Assembly: GCA_037140375.1 (NCBI GenBank)
Contig: JBAXER010000005.1
Coordinates: 1 to 64,000, forward strand
Direction: 5' to 3'
Length of the DNA stretch: 64,000 nucleotides
DNA from: WLMZ01 sp037140375
GTDB lineage: Bacteria > Actinomycetota > Acidimicrobiia > Acidimicrobiales > Ilumatobacteraceae
Shown: positions 10,006-18,679 of the stretch, piece by piece
Layout: each line of letters opens with the position of its first letter
How positions within the stretch are numbered: the first letter of the stretch is position 1
Program-made: the position numbers and the translations under genes
The notes under the pieces: model-generated
The model's input: the letters and a program-made list of their open reading frames with translations, nothing else
Told to the model about the DNA's origin: nothing
Databases searched by the model: none

Positions 10006-10767
10006 TTAGCGGAACAGGTAGATGAGGGCCACGATCACACCGAACACGATCACGAAAGGCCGAAGGCGCTTACCGGGAATGACCCCAACAAGACGACCAC
10101 CCAGATGGCCGCCGACCAGACTCGCCGGTGCCATCACCAACACAAGGGTCCATTCGATGCGGCCCGAGAACACCAAGAAGGCCGCAGCGCAACAATTGAT
10201 CACCAGCGACATCGTTTGTTTGACAGCGTTGAGGCGCGTGAAAGGAAGATGCGAGAACAGGCCAAGCACGGCCACCAGCATGATGCCTAAGCCTGCACCG
10301 AAGTAGCCGCCGTATATTGCGGCCAACAAGATTGATGCAAGTTCGAGCACGCGGTGCGATGTGGGTCCTTGCGAGCGCTGTGTCAACATCGCGCGCAGGC
10401 GATCTTGGAAGCCGAGTAGCCCACATGCGGCAAGAATCATGAACGGCACGATCTGGCGGAACACAGCCTCGCTGGTGACCACGAGCAAGATCGATCCGCC
10501 CAGGCCGCCAAGCGCAGCGGTGATCAGTTGTGGGCGTAAACCTCGGCCTAAGCCCGCAAGGTCTCGCCGCTGTGCGTAGCTGCCACCCACGTAGCCGGGA
10601 CACAGCGACACGGTGTTGGTTGCGTTGGCGCGAATGGCCGGAATCCCGATGGCCGTGAGGATGGGGAACGTAATCAGCGTGCCGCCACCAGCAATGGCAT
10701 TGACGCAGCCTGCTGCAAGCGCCGCGGCCGCGGCACCAACGTGGGCGATGGCTGAGATGTCGGTCAT
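10006..10767 (-). CDS. TSUP (TauE/SafE) family membrane permease
   Basis: 253 aa, strongly hydrophobic with about seven to eight predicted membrane segments. The N-terminal half has the AGCVNAIAGGGTLITFP signature and a second GGYFGAGLGIML stretch, both typical of the TauE/SafE sulfite-exporter family. Members move small organic or sulfur anions across the inner membrane. It precedes the trimethyllysine-type dioxygenase gene and may be co-transcribed with it, but the transported compound cannot be read from sequence. Confidence 0.92.
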   Translation of the reverse strand: MTDISAIAHVGAAAAALAAGCVNAIAGGGTLITFPILTAIGIPAIRANATNTVSLCPGYVGGSYAQRRDLAGLGRGLRPQLITAALGGLGGSILLVVTSEAVFRQIVPFMILAACGLLGFQDRLRAMLTQRSQGPTSHRVLELASILLAAIYGGYFGAGLGIMLVAVLGLFSHLPFTRLNAVKQTMSLVINCCAAAFLVFSGRIEWTLVLVMAPASLVGGHLGGRLVGVIPGKRLRPFVIVFGVIVALIYLFR

Positions 10768-10826
10768 ACGGGCGAACTCACGGGCGAGAGGTTAGTTGTC
10801 GAAAGCCCGCTGTCTGGGTTGGAACG

Positions 10827-10861
10827 CGGCAATCCCCGGGTCCGTCGCCCGGGGATTGCCG
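10827..10861 (-). terminator. Strong hairpin after the giant secreted-protein gene
   Basis: A perfect 14-bp stem (CGGCAATCCCCGGG / CCCGGGGATTGCCG) with a 7-nt loop lies 33 bp downstream of the giant gene's stop. The short T-rich tail (TTATT) is on the plus-strand side, so termination of the minus-strand transcript would rely mainly on the stem. Confidence 0.75.
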
Positions 10862-10893
10862 TTATTAGATTCAGTTGTGAACGTGATTGTCCG

Positions 10894-13800
10894 TTATGAG
10901 TTCACCGTGAGGTTGGTCAGCGTCTGGGCGACGCCCGCTCCGTTGGTGACCCGGATGTTGTAGAGGCCCGGCGTAGTGCCAAGGGCGAGCCTGAAGGTCA
11001 GGCTGTTGCCGTTGGCCGCCAATGCGGCGGGCGTCGGGATCACTCGTGTGCCCTGCACCAGCGCCACCGTGGTGCCAGCGGCGAAGTTCGTGCCGGTCAC
11101 GGTGATGACTGGGTTGAGGGTCAGCGTGGTGATCGTTGGCGTGAACGTGGTGATTGTTGGAGCGATCACCACGGTGTAGCTGGCGGCGCTCGTTACCGAG
11201 CCGAAGCTGGTGAGCACCGTGATGGTGCCCGTGCGGGTTGCCTTATCGAGGCCATTGATGACCAGGGTTGTTGGGCTGGTCACCGTGAAGGCCACAACGT
11301 TTTTGCCGCCGACGCTGACCTTGGTTGCGTTGCGGAAGTTGTTGCCGGTGATGGTCAGGTTCGTGGTTGCTGCTGCGACGCCGCTGCTTGGCGTGAACGA
11401 GGTGATCGTTGGTGTAGTTGCGACAACAAACTCGAGCGCCGTTGGCAGGTAGCTGACGGTGGTCACTGTGACCAAGCCTTGCACTGCCGTGGCTGGCACG
11501 GTCACGGTCAGCGCCGTGGATGTGCGAGTCGCCGTGGCGATGGCTGCGGCCACAGTGCTTCCGGCCGCCGTCGTGAAGGTCACTGTGCTGGCGCTGGTAA
11601 AGCCGGTGCCGCGAAGCGTGATCGCTGCGCCGCGAGCGGCGCTCGCAACACTGAAGCTGGTCAGTCGAGGGCTTGCGTTCACGGTGTAGTTGCGTGAGGC
11701 AATGCCGTTCACCGTGGTCACCACAACCGTCGTTGCTCGGGCTACGGCGGTGGTGTTTGCCGCCGCAGGAACAACCACGGTGATGCTTGTGCCGGTCGCT
11801 GCAGAGACTGTCGCCGCGGCGCCACCAATGGTCACCGTTGTGGCGCCGACGATGAAGCCGGTGCCGGTGATGGTGAGGTTGTTGCCAGCCACTCCAGCGA
11901 TGGCGCTGAGCGTGCCGATGGTGGGTGGATTGCCGTTGACGGACAAGCCGCCCACGCCGCCCGCCACGGTGACAGAGCCACCTTGTGAGGTGATCGACAC
12001 TGCTGTAGCCACCGGTGCCAAGGTCCCACCAGCCAGGTTGGCAGGAATGACTGCCGTGATGGTGGTGTCATTGAGCACCGTGAACGAGGTCGCAGCTTGA
12101 GCGCTCTGACCTGAGGCGGTGAAGCTCACGGCTGTGGTTGATGTGAGCCCGGCACCCGTAATGGTGATCGCTGTTCCGCGGCCAGCGAGAGCCGGAGCGA
12201 CCGTGGCCACCGTTGGGGCGGTCACGCCGATACCCGAAACCACAATGTGTGAGACGGCGTTCTGGCCGCTGTGGGTGATTGGGATCGAAGCGGCTCGCAC
12301 GCCGTTGGCGGTTGCCTTGAACGAAATCGTGACGGTGCAACGGGCGCCGACAGCGAGCGTGGCGGGACAGTTTGTGGTGCGTGTGAAGTCGCCGGAGTTG
12401 AGGCCTTCGACAGCGCCAACCGAGATGCCGCTGATCGCACCAGGGCCAACGTTGGTGAATGTTGCAACGTTGGTGGTGCTAGCGACGCCATTGGGGCCCG
12501 AGCCGGAGAAGCCAGCGTCGAGTAGCACAGGTGCCACAGTGACGTCAGCGATTGGGGTCAAGGCTGGCAGGTTTCCGGCAACAGGGCAGCCAGCGGTGGG
12601 ACCTGGAACTTCGGCCCACTCGGCGTGGCTGTTCTCGTTGAGGGCCAGTGGAGTGCGACCCAACCACAGAGCGTGCGACACGCCGCCAAGAGCGAGCTGC
12701 ATGTCAGCTGGAGTCAGCCCAGTGAAGGTCGCCGTCCAGTTGTTGCCGTTCATGGAGACCGTGCCGTCAAGGCCGAATGCGGCACGAAGGTCCTGGCGGC
12801 CGCTGGTGGTGAAGTTGCCGGTGGTTTTGGTGGTGATGCGTGGCTGAAATGAACCGATGTCCAACGGCAAGCCGGTGAAGGTGTCAACAGCCGTGCCGGT
12901 CATCACAACGGTGTTCGCGTTCACTGCCGTTGCTGGCATGTTCACTTCGATGCCCTGAACATGGATCTGATCCATGCTGTTGATCACCGAAGGGTCGGCC
13001 TGAAGTCTCGCAACAGCACGGATGACGTCGCCGGTTCGTAGATCGGGGGTTGCATTAGCCCAGCAACCGGTCGAGACGATGTGGTTCGCTTCAACGATGC
13101 CACCAGGGAAACGTGGCGACAATGCTTCAGACTCGCCGATCAACACACCGTTGCGATAGGCGTAGACGGTGACGACTTCGTTGGCTGCATAGCCGGCCGC
13201 AATGGCGTAGTCACGCACTGGGAACACGCTCAGTGAGTGGGGCAGACGTGGTGGGTCGAATGCGCCTTCGGCTGAGATCGACGACGAGCCGGTCAGCGTT
13301 GCGAGCTTGTTGCCGGCGGGATCGTTGGTGCTGATGATGACGGTGGCGCTGCGGGAGTTCACGGCCGATGGCGTGAACGTTGCGGTGATCGTGCACGATC
13401 CGCCAGCTGGCACTAACTGCGTTGTCTTGCACGCGTCGGCGGCGTCGCTGTTGAAATGGAAGTCAATTGCCGAAGTGCCCACGGTGGTGTTGCCGACGCC
13501 GATGCCTGCGAACTCGAGGTCGGCTGCACCTTCGTTGGTCACCGTGATGACCTGTGGGTCAGAGGTGACGCCTACCTGAGTGTCGCCGAACGTGAGCGAT
13601 GCGGGTGTCATTAACGCGCTCGGCACAACCGTTCGCACCGCGAGGCCAGTAGCCGTTGCGGTATGAGGCGAGCCCACTGCGTTGTCGTTGATACGGATGA
13701 TTGCGCTACGGGTGCCAGCCGTGTTGACTACTTGCGGCGAAAAGCGAACGGTGAAGGTTCCGTTGCTCTCAGGTGCGATCGGAGCGGGAACCGCTCCAAC

Positions 13801-16242
13801 CAAGCTGAAGTCTTCAGGGTTGCTGCCGCCGAATGTGATCGAGTTGATCACCAGTGGCCGGGTGCCGACGTTGCGGATTGTGTAGGTACGGTCGCCGATG
13901 TCGCCAGCCCCAAGTGTCGGGAAGACGTTTGAAGAGGTCATCACAGCGATGCCTGCTGAAGGTGCTTCGGCAGGGGCGGTGCAAGGAACTGTTGGTCCGT
14001 TTGCGGTGAATGGTGAGTTTTCGGCGAAGGTGAGTTCGGCGAGCGCCAGTGGCTGACGGCCGAGCCACATCACCCGGTTCTGCTGCGCCCCGGCGAGGGC
14101 GACGTCTCCGGCAATGTTTGGCGAGGCGTTGAAGTCCCAAGTAGCGGTGAATTGAACGCCATCTGGGTTGGTTGCGCTGATTGGGTCGTATGTCAGCGTT
14201 GCGTGAGTAGCGGCGTCGGCAGCAGTGATCGCACGGCGTCCGTTGATAGCGAATGGGTTGGCTGTCGATGAGATCAGTCGGGCGTCGAGCTGTGCTCGTG
14301 GGAATGGGCCACCTGTTGCTAGGTCACGTGCCCAACCCTTCATCTCGACGATGCCGCTGCCAGGGAACGTCTCGGTGGCCTTCTGGGTCACTCGAACGTC
14401 GGCCTCGGCCATTTCGTACGCACTGCCATCACCGCGAGTTACTCGTAAGACGTCGCCGGCACGAAGGTCTGGGGTGGAGCCTTCCCAGCACTGTCCACCG
14501 GGGTGGTTGACCTCGGCGATGCCGTCTGGGTGGGCTGTCACGTTGAACGCTGAACCGACAACAACACCCTGGCGGATGACCTGCACGGTCAGTGCTTCGC
14601 CGGGTACCCAACCGAGCAGCGACACGAAGTCACGGTCAACGAACGAGTTCAACTGAATCGGAGCGTGTGGAAAAGGAACGATGTTGTTCGTGATCAGGCC
14701 AGCGCCCGACAATTGCACAGCGACTGCTGCGGTAACGGTGGCGCCATTTTCGTCGGTGAACGATGAGCTGATGTTGAGCGTTCCGGAACGGGGCCCCTCA
14801 GCGATTGGCGTGAACGTGATGCTGCCGGTGCATGACTGATTCGGCAAGATCTCGGCGCAGCCAGCGGTGCCAGCGAACTCGGTTGAGCCCACGTAGGCGC
14901 CGGCTGCGTTGATCGCTGACACGTTGCCGTAGTTGGTGATGGTCAGGGTCTCAGGCGGCGAGGTGTTGCCCGATGGGCGGGTACCAAAATCGATTGAGGC
15001 TGGCTTGGCAACGATCACGGCGACTTGCTGGCCGGCGCTGAGGGCGTAGCCGGTTGCATTCAGGGTGACCGTTGAGTTGCCAGCGTTGCTGAGAATCTCA
15101 ATGAGGCCGGTCTTGAGCGGGCTTGGTGCGGATGAGGTTGGGCTGAATACAACGCTGATGTCGCAGCCGGAACCAATCGCGATTGGGGTTCCTGCGCAGG
15201 TGTTCGACACGGTGAACTGATTGTTGCTCGAGGTCACGGATGAGACCACGAGCTCGGTCGATGGGTCGGTGCCGACGCCAGCGTTGGTCACATGGATCAC
15301 GTTTGCGGCCGATGATGAACCAACAGCGGTTGCAGCGAACTCAACGGTGGCCTTGTCGGTTGACACGGTCGGCCCAGCAAGCGGTGCGTTGCAGGCTGCC
15401 GCGAATGGTCCGGCGACAATGGCCGATCCCACTTCGAAGATCGTGCTGCCGAGGCCGCCGCCAACCCAAGAGATTTGGCTCTGGGCGTTGAGTGCGAGAT
15501 CCATGTCGATTGCGTTGAGGTTCGTCCAAACAGCGGTCCAGTTGCCAGCGCCATCAGCAACGACCGTGCGGCCGTTGGTGGCGATGGTGTCGGTGGCGAG
15601 GGCGAGAAGAACTCGCTTGCCGGCGAATACGCCGCCTGTGAAGCGGGCCTGCGAGCCGCTGAGTGCGCCTGCCTGCAACTGTGTGGCAGCCATTGGTGAG
15701 TTGTCGAGATTGAAGGCGGTACCGCTCATCTCGACCCGGCCCGGGGCGGTTTGGTGGATGGTGGTCGTGATGTTGATCTTTGCGGTGGTCGTCTGGTCAA
15801 CAACGACGGGAACGTGATTCGCATCGAGGCCAGTGAGGCGAATGGCGTCACCGCCCACGATGTTGGGTGTGATGGTTTCCCAGCATGGAGAACCAGGATG
15901 GTTCACCTGCACAAGGCCGGTGCCTACATCGGGAACCACATTGTGGACGACGCCGACCTCTTGGCCGTTACGCATCACCTGCACGTCGACAAATGGGTAG
16001 GCAGACCAATCGGCGCCCGTGAGCATGTCGCGTGCCGGGAACGACACGATGGTGCCGGTGACTGGCGGCTCGTTCGCCGGCAACACGGCAGCAGCGGTGC
16101 CGACCGCTGTGGGAAGAATGAACCCTGCGCCGAAGAGCGTTGCCGCCAAAGCGACAGCGGTGAGTCGTCGCCGCCGAGAGGCTGCCGAGGTGAAGAGTGC
16201 GTTCGCTGATCGGTTGAAACTGATCGTGCTGTTGACATTCAT
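10894..16242 (-). CDS. Giant secreted multidomain protein (triplicated module, choice-of-anchor-D-like and IPT/TIG domains)
   Basis: 1,782 aa. The N-terminus has an Arg-rich stretch (SRRRR, about residue 22), a hydrophobic segment (about 28-50) and an AAA cleavage-like site near 52, so it is probably exported. Three copies of an unrecognised module start near residues 60, 520 and 1004; each has a V-x-V/A-x-R-N/Q-G stretch, an N-H followed by CW, and TP-(D/N)-(L/I)-(R/V)-x-GD-x-(I/L)-R. Choice-of-anchor-D/ASH-like beta domains follow the modules, with F/G-x-x-x-G-x-x-S/T and TITN/TVTN patterns, about five in all. Residues about 1342-1782 are five IPT/TIG-like Ig domains with ITGxGF-type motifs. 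No LPxTG, C-terminal membrane segment or enzyme motif is seen. Likely a surface or matrix adhesin-like protein; function unknown. Confidence 0.88.
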   Translation of the reverse strand: MNVNSTISFNRSANALFTSAASRRRRLTAVALAATLFGAGFILPTAVGTAAAVLPANEPPVTGTIVSFPARDMLTGADWSAYPFVDVQVMRNGQEVGVVHNVVPDVGTGLVQVNHPGSPCWETITPNIVGGDAIRLTGLDANHVPVVVDQTTTAKINITTTIHQTAPGRVEMSGTAFNLDNSPMAATQLQAGALSGSQARFTGGVFAGKRVLLALATDTIATNGRTVVADGAGNWTAVWTNLNAIDMDLALNAQSQISWVGGGLGSTIFEVGSAIVAGPFAAACNAPLAGPTVSTDKATVEFAATAVGSSSAANVIHVTNAGVGTDPSTELVVSSVTSSNNQFTVSNTCAGTPIAIGSGCDISVVFSPTSSAPSPLKTGLIEILSNAGNSTVTLNATGYALSAGQQVAVIVAKPASIDFGTRPSGNTSPPETLTITNYGNVSAINAAGAYVGSTEFAGTAGCAEILPNQSCTGSITFTPIAEGPRSGTLNISSSFTDENGATVTAAVAVQLSGAGLITNNIVPFPHAPIQLNSFVDRDFVSLLGWVPGEALTVQVIRQGVVVGSAFNVTAHPDGIAEVNHPGGQCWEGSTPDLRAGDVLRVTRGDGSAYEMAEADVRVTQKATETFPGSGIVEMKGWARDLATGGPFPRAQLDARLISSTANPFAINGRRAITAADAATHATLTYDPISATNPDGVQFTATWDFNASPNIAGDVALAGAQQNRVMWLGRQPLALAELTFAENSPFTANGPTVPCTAPAEAPSAGIAVMTSSNVFPTLGAGDIGDRTYTIRNVGTRPLVINSITFGGSNPEDFSLVGAVPAPIAPESNGTFTVRFSPQVVNTAGTRSAIIRINDNAVGSPHTATATGLAVRTVVPSALMTPASLTFGDTQVGVTSDPQVITVTNEGAADLEFAGIGVGNTTVGTSAIDFHFNSDAADACKTTQLVPAGGSCTITATFTPSAVNSRSATVIISTNDPAGNKLATLTGSSSISAEGAFDPPRLPHSLSVFPVRDYAIAAGYAANEVVTVYAYRNGVLIGESEALSPRFPGGIVEANHIVSTGCWANATPDLRTGDVIRAVARLQADPSVINSMDQIHVQGIEVNMPATAVNANTVVMTGTAVDTFTGLPLDIGSFQPRITTKTTGNFTTSGRQDLRAAFGLDGTVSMNGNNWTATFTGLTPADMQLALGGVSHALWLGRTPLALNENSHAEWAEVPGPTAGCPVAGNLPALTPIADVTVAPVLLDAGFSGSGPNGVASTTNVATFTNVGPGAISGISVGAVEGLNSGDFTRTTNCPATLAVGARCTVTISFKATANGVRAASIPITHSGQNAVSHIVVSGIGVTAPTVATVAPALAGRGTAITITGAGLTSTTAVSFTASGQSAQAATSFTVLNDTTITAVIPANLAGGTLAPVATAVSITSQGGSVTVAGGVGGLSVNGNPPTIGTLSAIAGVAGNNLTITGTGFIVGATTVTIGGAAATVSAATGTSITVVVPAAANTTAVARATTVVVTTVNGIASRNYTVNASPRLTSFSVASAARGAAITLRGTGFTSASTVTFTTAAGSTVAAAIATATRTSTALTVTVPATAVQGLVTVTTVSYLPTALEFVVATTPTITSFTPSSGVAAATTNLTITGNNFRNATKVSVGGKNVVAFTVTSPTTLVINGLDKATRTGTITVLTSFGSVTSAASYTVVIAPTITTFTPTITTLTLNPVITVTGTNFAAGTTVALVQGTRVIPTPAALAANGNSLTFRLALGTTPGLYNIRVTNGAGVAQTLTNLTVNS

Positions 16243-16547
16243 CTTGGGGGTTCCTGTCTGTCGTCAGACCTCTCGCGAGTCCTGCACCTGGTACCCAACA
16301 GGTTGACGAAAGTCACCTTCAACAGCAATGGAGCATTGGTCCATGGCCAATGGCCTTACGACTAGGCCCTCTTTTGCACAAAGGTCGTACGACTCGCGAT
16401 CAATAACTCCTCAACAGCACACTGTTTTCACTCGATATCGGTAGTTAATGACAGTAAAGCTGGCAGTATTATTGGGCCTTGTTCGCAAGTACCTTCACCG
16501 CATTTGGCAGTAGTAGGACCTCGGCAGGGTCACTGCCTCGGTAGCGC
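16243..16547 (-). promoter_or_regulatory. Upstream region of the giant gene, rich in palindromes
   Basis: No gene is seen in these 305 bp. They hold several inverted repeats: CATTGG..CCAATG (16334-16352), GGCCT..AGGCC (16352-16368), the 10-bp palindrome GTCGTACGAC (16384-16393) and a weak TGAC-GAAA-GTCA repeat (16304-16315). The right part is AT-rich. An elaborate promoter for the giant secreted protein is the simplest reading. Confidence 0.45.
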
Positions 16548-17621
16548 TCAGCCTGCGTGGGTCAACGCTTGGGTGAGTACCTCGCGAAACCGCAACCAGA
16601 CATCAGCGATCCATTCGGGGCGATCATCAGCGAATGCGGCCCGTACCTGAGCACGAATCGCTCCAGCGCCGGTCCCAAGGGGTTCACCGTGGGCATGCAG
16701 CACCGCATCGGCGCGTAGCGCCTGCAGCACCGTGATTGGGTCAACCGTGCCGAACTCAAGTGCCACTGCTGCGCAAGCAGCGTGCGGCGCAAGCTCGTTC
16801 ACGATGGCCAACCAGTCGCCGCTGAGCGCCGCTGAAACGCTGTCGCCGTCGAGCATCGAGCGCACGTCGCCCCAGATCTGCTCGGCGCGTCGGTGCATCT
16901 CGCTGCTCGTTGGCTCGCTGCCGATGAGTTCGCCATGCCCTGACGCCCCCAAGCCCGTGTGAAGGTCGATGATTGTGAGCTGTTCCACGTTCGCGAGGCG
17001 TGATGCGGCCCATGCGCGCAGCCACTGGTGCGACCACACAGGTTTGGTACCGCCATAGAACACGCCGGTTGGGTTGCTGTATTGGCCGCCGCTCACGACC
17101 CCCTGCATCCGATCGAGGCCGATCTCGTTTGCCAACTCGAGCAGCGCGGTGAGCGAGGCTGCCTGCGTCGCTTCGCTCCAGTCGCTCGGCACAACGAGCG
17201 CTGCGATGCGGTCGTAATCGGTGTTTGCCGGTGGCGACTTCGACCAATCGATGAAGTTGCGGTTGAGGTCGACATTGTCTTCGTTGACCCGGCGCACCCA
17301 TGCGAAGCCATATGGATTGAGTGCATGCACCATGATCAGTCCGACGGAATCGGGCAGTTCAGACGCGTGGTGTTCAAGCCAATGGCGCTGTAACGCCGAC
17401 CCGCAGTAGCCCTCAACCCCATGGGTTGCCGAGAGCACAACAACCACGCTTGTTGCATCGGCCGCTCCGAATTCGGCGACGTCTATGGCAAGTTCTTCGC
17501 CCGACGGGCCGGTCAGCGGATGCACGTGGTGCCCGATGCGGGCACCTGCCGAACCGGCTGCATCGAGAAACGCTTGGCGCGCTTGTGTATAGGTGTCGCT
17601 GAGTGCGGCGATCTGAGTCAT
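16548..17621 (-). CDS. DUF2817 family, M14-like zinc metallopeptidase
   Basis: 357 aa from ATG 17621. A longer in-frame opening exists upstream, but it would run into the divergent kinase gene and is not family-like, while CATAAT lies six bases before this ATG. Zinc-site motifs are visible: H-x-x-E in SATHGVEGYCG, the NEDNVDLNRNF stretch and the third ligand in IIDLHTGLGASGHGEL. DUF2817 proteins are related to M14 carboxypeptidases and deacylases. No signal peptide, so cytoplasmic. Substrate unknown. It diverges from the PfkB kinase gene. Confidence 0.85.
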   Translation of the reverse strand: MTQIAALSDTYTQARQAFLDAAGSAGARIGHHVHPLTGPSGEELAIDVAEFGAADATSVVVVLSATHGVEGYCGSALQRHWLEHHASELPDSVGLIMVHALNPYGFAWVRRVNEDNVDLNRNFIDWSKSPPANTDYDRIAALVVPSDWSEATQAASLTALLELANEIGLDRMQGVVSGGQYSNPTGVFYGGTKPVWSHQWLRAWAASRLANVEQLTIIDLHTGLGASGHGELIGSEPTSSEMHRRAEQIWGDVRSMLDGDSVSAALSGDWLAIVNELAPHAACAAVALEFGTVDPITVLQALRADAVLHAHGEPLGTGAGAIRAQVRAAFADDRPEWIADVWLRFREVLTQALTHAG

Positions 17622-17627
17622 GGCGTC

Positions 17628-17633
17628 ATTATG
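17628..17633 (-). promoter_or_regulatory. -10-like box of the DUF2817 gene
   Basis: CATAAT, six bases before the ATG and without a Shine-Dalgarno sequence, suggesting a leaderless transcript. Confidence 0.4.
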
Positions 17634-17689
17634 GCTGGTGGTCAGAGCTGGCAATGTCGACGACCCGGCCGCAGAGAGACACGAACCAC

Positions 17690-17695
17690 TAGCGT
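17690..17695 (+). promoter_or_regulatory. -10-like box of the PfkB kinase gene
   Basis: TAGCGT with eight bases to the ATG at 17704; no Shine-Dalgarno sequence. Confidence 0.4.
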
Positions 17696-17703
17696 GTCGA
17701 GAC

Positions 17704-18636
17704 ATGGCGACCTCGATGTGTGTGCTGGGTGACTTCGCCTGGGATGTTTTGATCCAAACCAACACCGAACTCAAAAAGGGTGGCGACACCTTTGGCGAGG
17801 TCATGCTCACGCCGGGCGGCAGTGCCGCCAATGTTGCCGTGTGGGCAACTCGCAGCGGCATGGACACTCTGTTCGTCGGCAAAATTGGTCGCGACAGGTT
17901 CGGTCAGCTTGCACAAGAGAACCTTGACCAAGAAAAGGTGAAGGCGTATCTCGTCGAGACCGATGCGCACCTCACTGGGTCTGTGGCCGTGTTTGTCGAT
18001 CACACCGGTGAGCGGTCAATGGTTTCCGGCCGTGGCGCCGATTTCTACCTCTTGTCCTCCGAGCTGCCACGAGCATCCATCGCCGAGACGCGCCATCTTC
18101 ATCTCACCGCATGGTCGTTCTTCACCGATCCACCTCGGTCGGCCGCTCGCACCGCTGCACAAATCGCCAAGGCCGCGGGGGCAACGCTGTCGTTCGACCC
18201 CGGCTCGTTTCAGATGATCGAGCAGATGGGCGTTGCTCAATTCTTGAAGGTCACCCAAGACCTCGGAATCGACATCTTGCTGCCCAACTTCGAAGAGGGC
18301 TCAATTCTGACGGGACTCACCGAGCCAGCCGCTATCGCGCAGCAACTCACCGTGCTGTATCCGGGGGCTCTGGTGGTGCTCAAGCTCGATGCCGACGGCT
18401 CGTTCGTGCATCAAAACGACATCGATACCCACATTCCGCCGGCAACGAACAACTTGGTCGATGCCACTGGCGCCGGCGACTCGTTTGCCGGATCCTTTCT
18501 GGCGCATTATCTCGTGAGCGGCTCAGCACTCGAGGCTGCTCGGTTCGCAACGCGTGTGTCGGCCTGGGTGATTGAGCAAATCGGCGCTCGGCCAGCGCCC
18601 GACGCTCGGCTACGCGCTGTGCTCGCCCAGCGCTGA
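17704..18636 (+). CDS. PfkB-family carbohydrate (ribokinase-like) kinase
   Basis: 310 aa. PfkB signature 1 is in the TPGGSAANVAVWATRSG stretch followed by VGKIGRDRFG, and signature 2 with the catalytic aspartate is DATGAGDSFAGSFL. It phosphorylates a sugar or nucleoside hydroxyl with ATP in the cytoplasm. The start at 17704 (MATSMCVLGDF) is chosen because it leads straight into the first beta strand and has a -10 box just upstream; a second ATG four codons on is possible. The exact sugar is not readable. Confidence 0.9.
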   Translation: MATSMCVLGDFAWDVLIQTNTELKKGGDTFGEVMLTPGGSAANVAVWATRSGMDTLFVGKIGRDRFGQLAQENLDQEKVKAYLVETDAHLTGSVAVFVDHTGERSMVSGRGADFYLLSSELPRASIAETRHLHLTAWSFFTDPPRSAARTAAQIAKAAGATLSFDPGSFQMIEQMGVAQFLKVTQDLGIDILLPNFEEGSILTGLTEPAAIAQQLTVLYPGALVVLKLDADGSFVHQNDIDTHIPPATNNLVDATGAGDSFAGSFLAHYLVSGSALEAARFATRVSAWVIEQIGARPAPDARLRAVLAQR

Positions 18637-18666
18637 GCGATTCAGCCGCTGCGCGTTTCCGTTCTG

Positions 18667-18672
18667 TAGAGT
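18667..18672 (+). promoter_or_regulatory. -10-like box of the CDF transporter gene
   Basis: TAGAGT with seven bases to the GTG at 18680; no Shine-Dalgarno sequence, so a leaderless start is likely. Confidence 0.45.
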
Positions 18673-18679
18673 TCGGCCT

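Noticed and set aside
16300..16319. A DosR-type box upstream of the giant protein gene
   Set aside because: Only about 12 of 20 consensus positions match and the left arm is missing, so it is not better than a generic short inverted repeat.
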